This document shows, one piece after another, positions 13,224 through 15,108 of a stretch of 15,108 nucleotides of DNA. A program made the translations under genes and the position numbers. Under the pieces are notes generated by a model that searched no databases, was not told the origin of the DNA, and saw nothing but the letters and a program-made list of their open reading frames with translations. The stretch is from an uncultured Christensenella sp. (GTDB lineage Bacteria; Bacillota; Clostridia; Christensenellales; Borkfalkiaceae): contig CAJTQE010000043.1 in the NCBI GenBank assembly GCA_910578655.1, forward strand, positions 1-15,108, given 5' to 3'. Numbering within the stretch: position 1 is the first letter of the stretch; every line of letters starts with the position of its first letter.

Positions 13224-15108
13224 CTGCCGAACACCTCCCCGAATATTGAGCCGAAATAGCCGAATAACTGTGCCAAAAGCATATACAGTACGATTAAAAA
13301 CAGTATTGCCATTGCAAACGCAACAACCGTGAGTATAATGTTTTTCAAAGTTTTCCAGAATGAGTAGTCGTGCAGTTCCATTATTGCGCGGAACAGACAC
13401 ACGGCGCTCCAACCGTACATAACTATTTCCAAGAAAGTATAAATTATCGATTCGTTATAAGTTAAAACGTTGCTTAAAATGAATACGGGCAAAGCCATTA
13501 TCAGATATGGCGAAAGCGCATACATAAAACAAATGAAACAGTGTTTCAACTTGCCGTCGCCGTCGGTGACGGTACTTACGAAATAATTGCACAGAACAAG
13601 CGCGAGCATTATGCCTACCGTGACGAGAACCATATTCCAACCGTTGGTGTTGTACACGGTTGACGGGTTGAAAAGATAACCCTTTGTCACCACGCCGAGA
13701 ATTTGAAGTACTATGAACCAAACGAAAAGTATTCCGGCCGTCCAAAGACTTGCTTTGTTGTGATATTTAACCTCGTAAACGGCGTCCTGCGTAGAGCGCA
13801 AAAACCGTTTTGAATGGTCGAATTCTTTGAAGAAGTAAATATTTTTGACGTGCGCGTCACCCACTTTACCGAACACCCTTTTGACGGGGGCGAACCATTC
13901 GGGCTTGCGCCTTGACAGAATTTTCAAAGTTATTATTACCGCAACTAAAACGAGCGCTACTATTATTACCCATAGCAGGTTGTTTTCAAGCCATTCGTTT
14001 CTTATCTGCCAGAATGCTTCCGAATAGCCGCTTCTGTCCTCTGCATATTTAAACTGGCTTAAAGCGGTGTCGTAATTGTTCTTTTTCATATTCGCGCGGG
14101 CAAGAGCCTTGTATGCGAGAATGAAGTTAGAGTTGTGACGGAGAACGTCGTTCCAAAGCCCCTCTCCCTCAACGTAAAGTCCGTCCTTGTAATAGTCTAC
14201 CGCACTGAATACAAGCTTAGCAAAATCCGTGCGTTCGTATATGACGACCATTGCATAGTTTTTGTCGAGAACCATTACCCTGCCGTCGTCAATAACGCAG
14301 ACCGCAACAGGGTTGGAAAGCGAACCGAAACGTTCATAGCTGTCCTTACCGCCAAAGCGGAACAAAAGGTTGCCTTCGCTGTCGAATACCGAGACGTAAG
14401 AACCTTCCTGCTGATTTGACTGAACCGAGTAGATATTTTCCGACTTATCAACGGAAATCGCGGTTGTTGCCGGAAAGTTCATCGAAGGCGACATTATGCT
14501 GTTGCCCATTGTGTTTAGCTTTTTGATTGTGTCGCTTGAAGCGTTGTTGGTTACGGTATAAACCAAGCCTCTGCCGTCGATAGCCACGTTTGTGGGGCTT
14601 TTCGGTGTTGCCAAAAACGCGTTTTGCTGTTCTTCCGAAAAGAATAACTTTTGAAGAGCCGATAAAAACGAAGACGCCGTTGAGTTTGCACCGACGTAGC
14701 CGACGAATTCGCCTTCTGCGTTAATTTGCATAAGTCCGCTTACGCAGCCTTCCGAAACAATGTACATATTGCCGCGATTGTCGACCGTTATTTTGGTGGG
14801 AACGTACGGAGTATTTTCTCCGACAAGCGGATTTACCGGTCTGTCAACGGTTTTTATAAGTTCGAAAGTATTTGCGTCGTAAACGTATACGAGTTTATTT
14901 TCCTTGTCGCATACAAACAGTTTTCCGCCGCTGACTGCAAGACCGGTGGGCTGAGCTAAAACCCCCTCGCCTAATCCCCACTTTTCATCGTCCCCGGGGG
15001 CAGCGTCGATAACGTTGCCGTCCAAATCGGTGACTATTACGCGTTTGTTGCCTGTATCCGCAAGATAAATGCGCTTTGCAGCGTTGTCCACAATCATATC
15101 TTCGGGGG
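13220..15108 (-). CDS. NHL beta-propeller, TPR and Yip1 membrane protein (N-terminus outside window)
   Basis: At least 629 residues are encoded. The frame stays open to the window edge, where PED precedes MIVDNAAKRIYLADTG; that is the middle of an NHL repeat, so the apparent ATG at 15095-15097 is internal and the gene continues to the right. Numbering from that Met, residues 1-290 hold NHL-type blades (YLADTGNKRVIVTD, AQPTGLAVSGGKLFVCD, PTKITVDNRGNMYIVS, SPTNVAIDGRGLVYTV, NPVAVCVIDDGRVMVLD). A TPR-like helix pair follows at about 310-352, a membrane segment at 373-394, and a Yip1-type multi-pass domain at about 420-615. The propeller is probably outside the membrane. The gene overlaps the DUF5696 gene by 4 bp (ATGA), so the two are coupled. 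The role is unknown; a scaffold or sensor for surface glycan handling is a guess. Confidence 0.85.
   Translation of the reverse strand, partial: PEDMIVDNAAKRIYLADTGNKRVIVTDLDGNVIDAAPGDDEKWGLGEGVLAQPTGLAVSGGKLFVCDKENKLVYVYDANTFELIKTVDRPVNPLVGENTPYVPTKITVDNRGNMYIVSEGCVSGLMQINAEGEFVGYVGANSTASSFLSALQKLFFSEEQQNAFLATPKSPTNVAIDGRGLVYTVTNNASSDTIKKLNTMGNSIMSPSMNFPATTAISVDKSENIYSVQSNQQEGSYVSVFDSEGNLLFRFGGKDSYERFGSLSNPVAVCVIDDGRVMVLDKNYAMVVIYERTDFAKLVFSAVDYYKDGLYVEGEGLWNDVLRHNSNFILAYKALARANMKKNNYDTALSQFKYAEDRSGYSEAFWQIRNEWLENNLLWVIIVALVLVAVIITLKILSRRKPEWFAPVKRVFGKVGDAHVKNIYFFKEFDHSKRFLRSTQDAVYEVKYHNKASLWTAGILFVWFIVLQILGVVTKGYLFNPSTVYNTNGWNMVLVTVGIMLALVLCNYFVSTVTDGDGKLKHCFICFMYALSPYLIMALPVFILSNVLTYNESIIYTFLEIVMYGWSAVCLFRAIMELHDYSFWKTLKNIILTVVAFAMAILFLIVLYMLLAQLFGYFGSIFGEVFGR

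Noticed and set aside
13224..13412. Longer N-terminus for the DUF5696-type protein, starting at 13412
   Set aside because: The extra 63 residues overlap the Yip1 region of the upstream gene in another frame. The signal segment and GGAGGTG support the ATG at 13223.

Overview
The window looks like chromosomal DNA of an uncultured Firmicutes, probably an anaerobic gut-type Clostridia. The basis is strong AGGAGG-type ribosome binding sites with GTG and TTG starts, sigma-A promoters with 17-bp spacers, rho-independent terminators, lipobox lipoproteins, and Clostridia/Bacillus-type families (DUF5696, Yip1, MsmK-type ATPase). The genus cannot be named from the sequence.

Layout, all genes on the minus strand. 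From the right edge to about 3072 runs one tight operon in this order: (1) an NHL beta-propeller/TPR/Yip1 membrane protein, cut by the window edge; (2) a secreted or anchored DUF5696-type protein; (3, 4) two MalF/MalG-type ABC permeases; (5) a lipoprotein of the Glycoamylase-like family PF10091; (6) a cytoplasmic paralogue of it; (7) an MsmK/UgpC-type ABC ATPase; (8) a lipoprotein of four related beta-rich modules. The genes overlap by 4 bp or lie 2 to 30 bp apart, and the operon ends in a 12-bp-stem terminator at 3033-3060. A second unit (1647-3011) has its own promoter and encodes a four-TM membrane protein with a large outside domain. It is followed by the sensor half of a LacI-family regulator that has no DNA-binding domain, then a terminator.

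How the genes may work together (inference): the lipoprotein enzyme cuts a glucan at the cell surface, the modular lipoprotein may help bind it, the ABC importer takes up oligosaccharides, and the cytoplasmic paralogue cuts them further. PF10091 includes the GH144 endo-beta-1,2-glucanases, so beta-1,2-glucan is the leading guess for substrate. DUF5696 is a candidate extra enzyme. No classical solute-binding protein is visible; it may lie beyond the right edge.

The left 950 bp is non-coding or decayed and mostly AT-rich. It holds a tRNA-Pro(CGG) gene with promoter and terminator. Exactly 180 bp away is a second copy of the last 22 bp of that tRNA region, followed by a cluster of four stem-loops. 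This resembles the tRNA-tail repeats of the E. coli tyrT/rtT locus and is the most unusual piece of non-coding DNA here.
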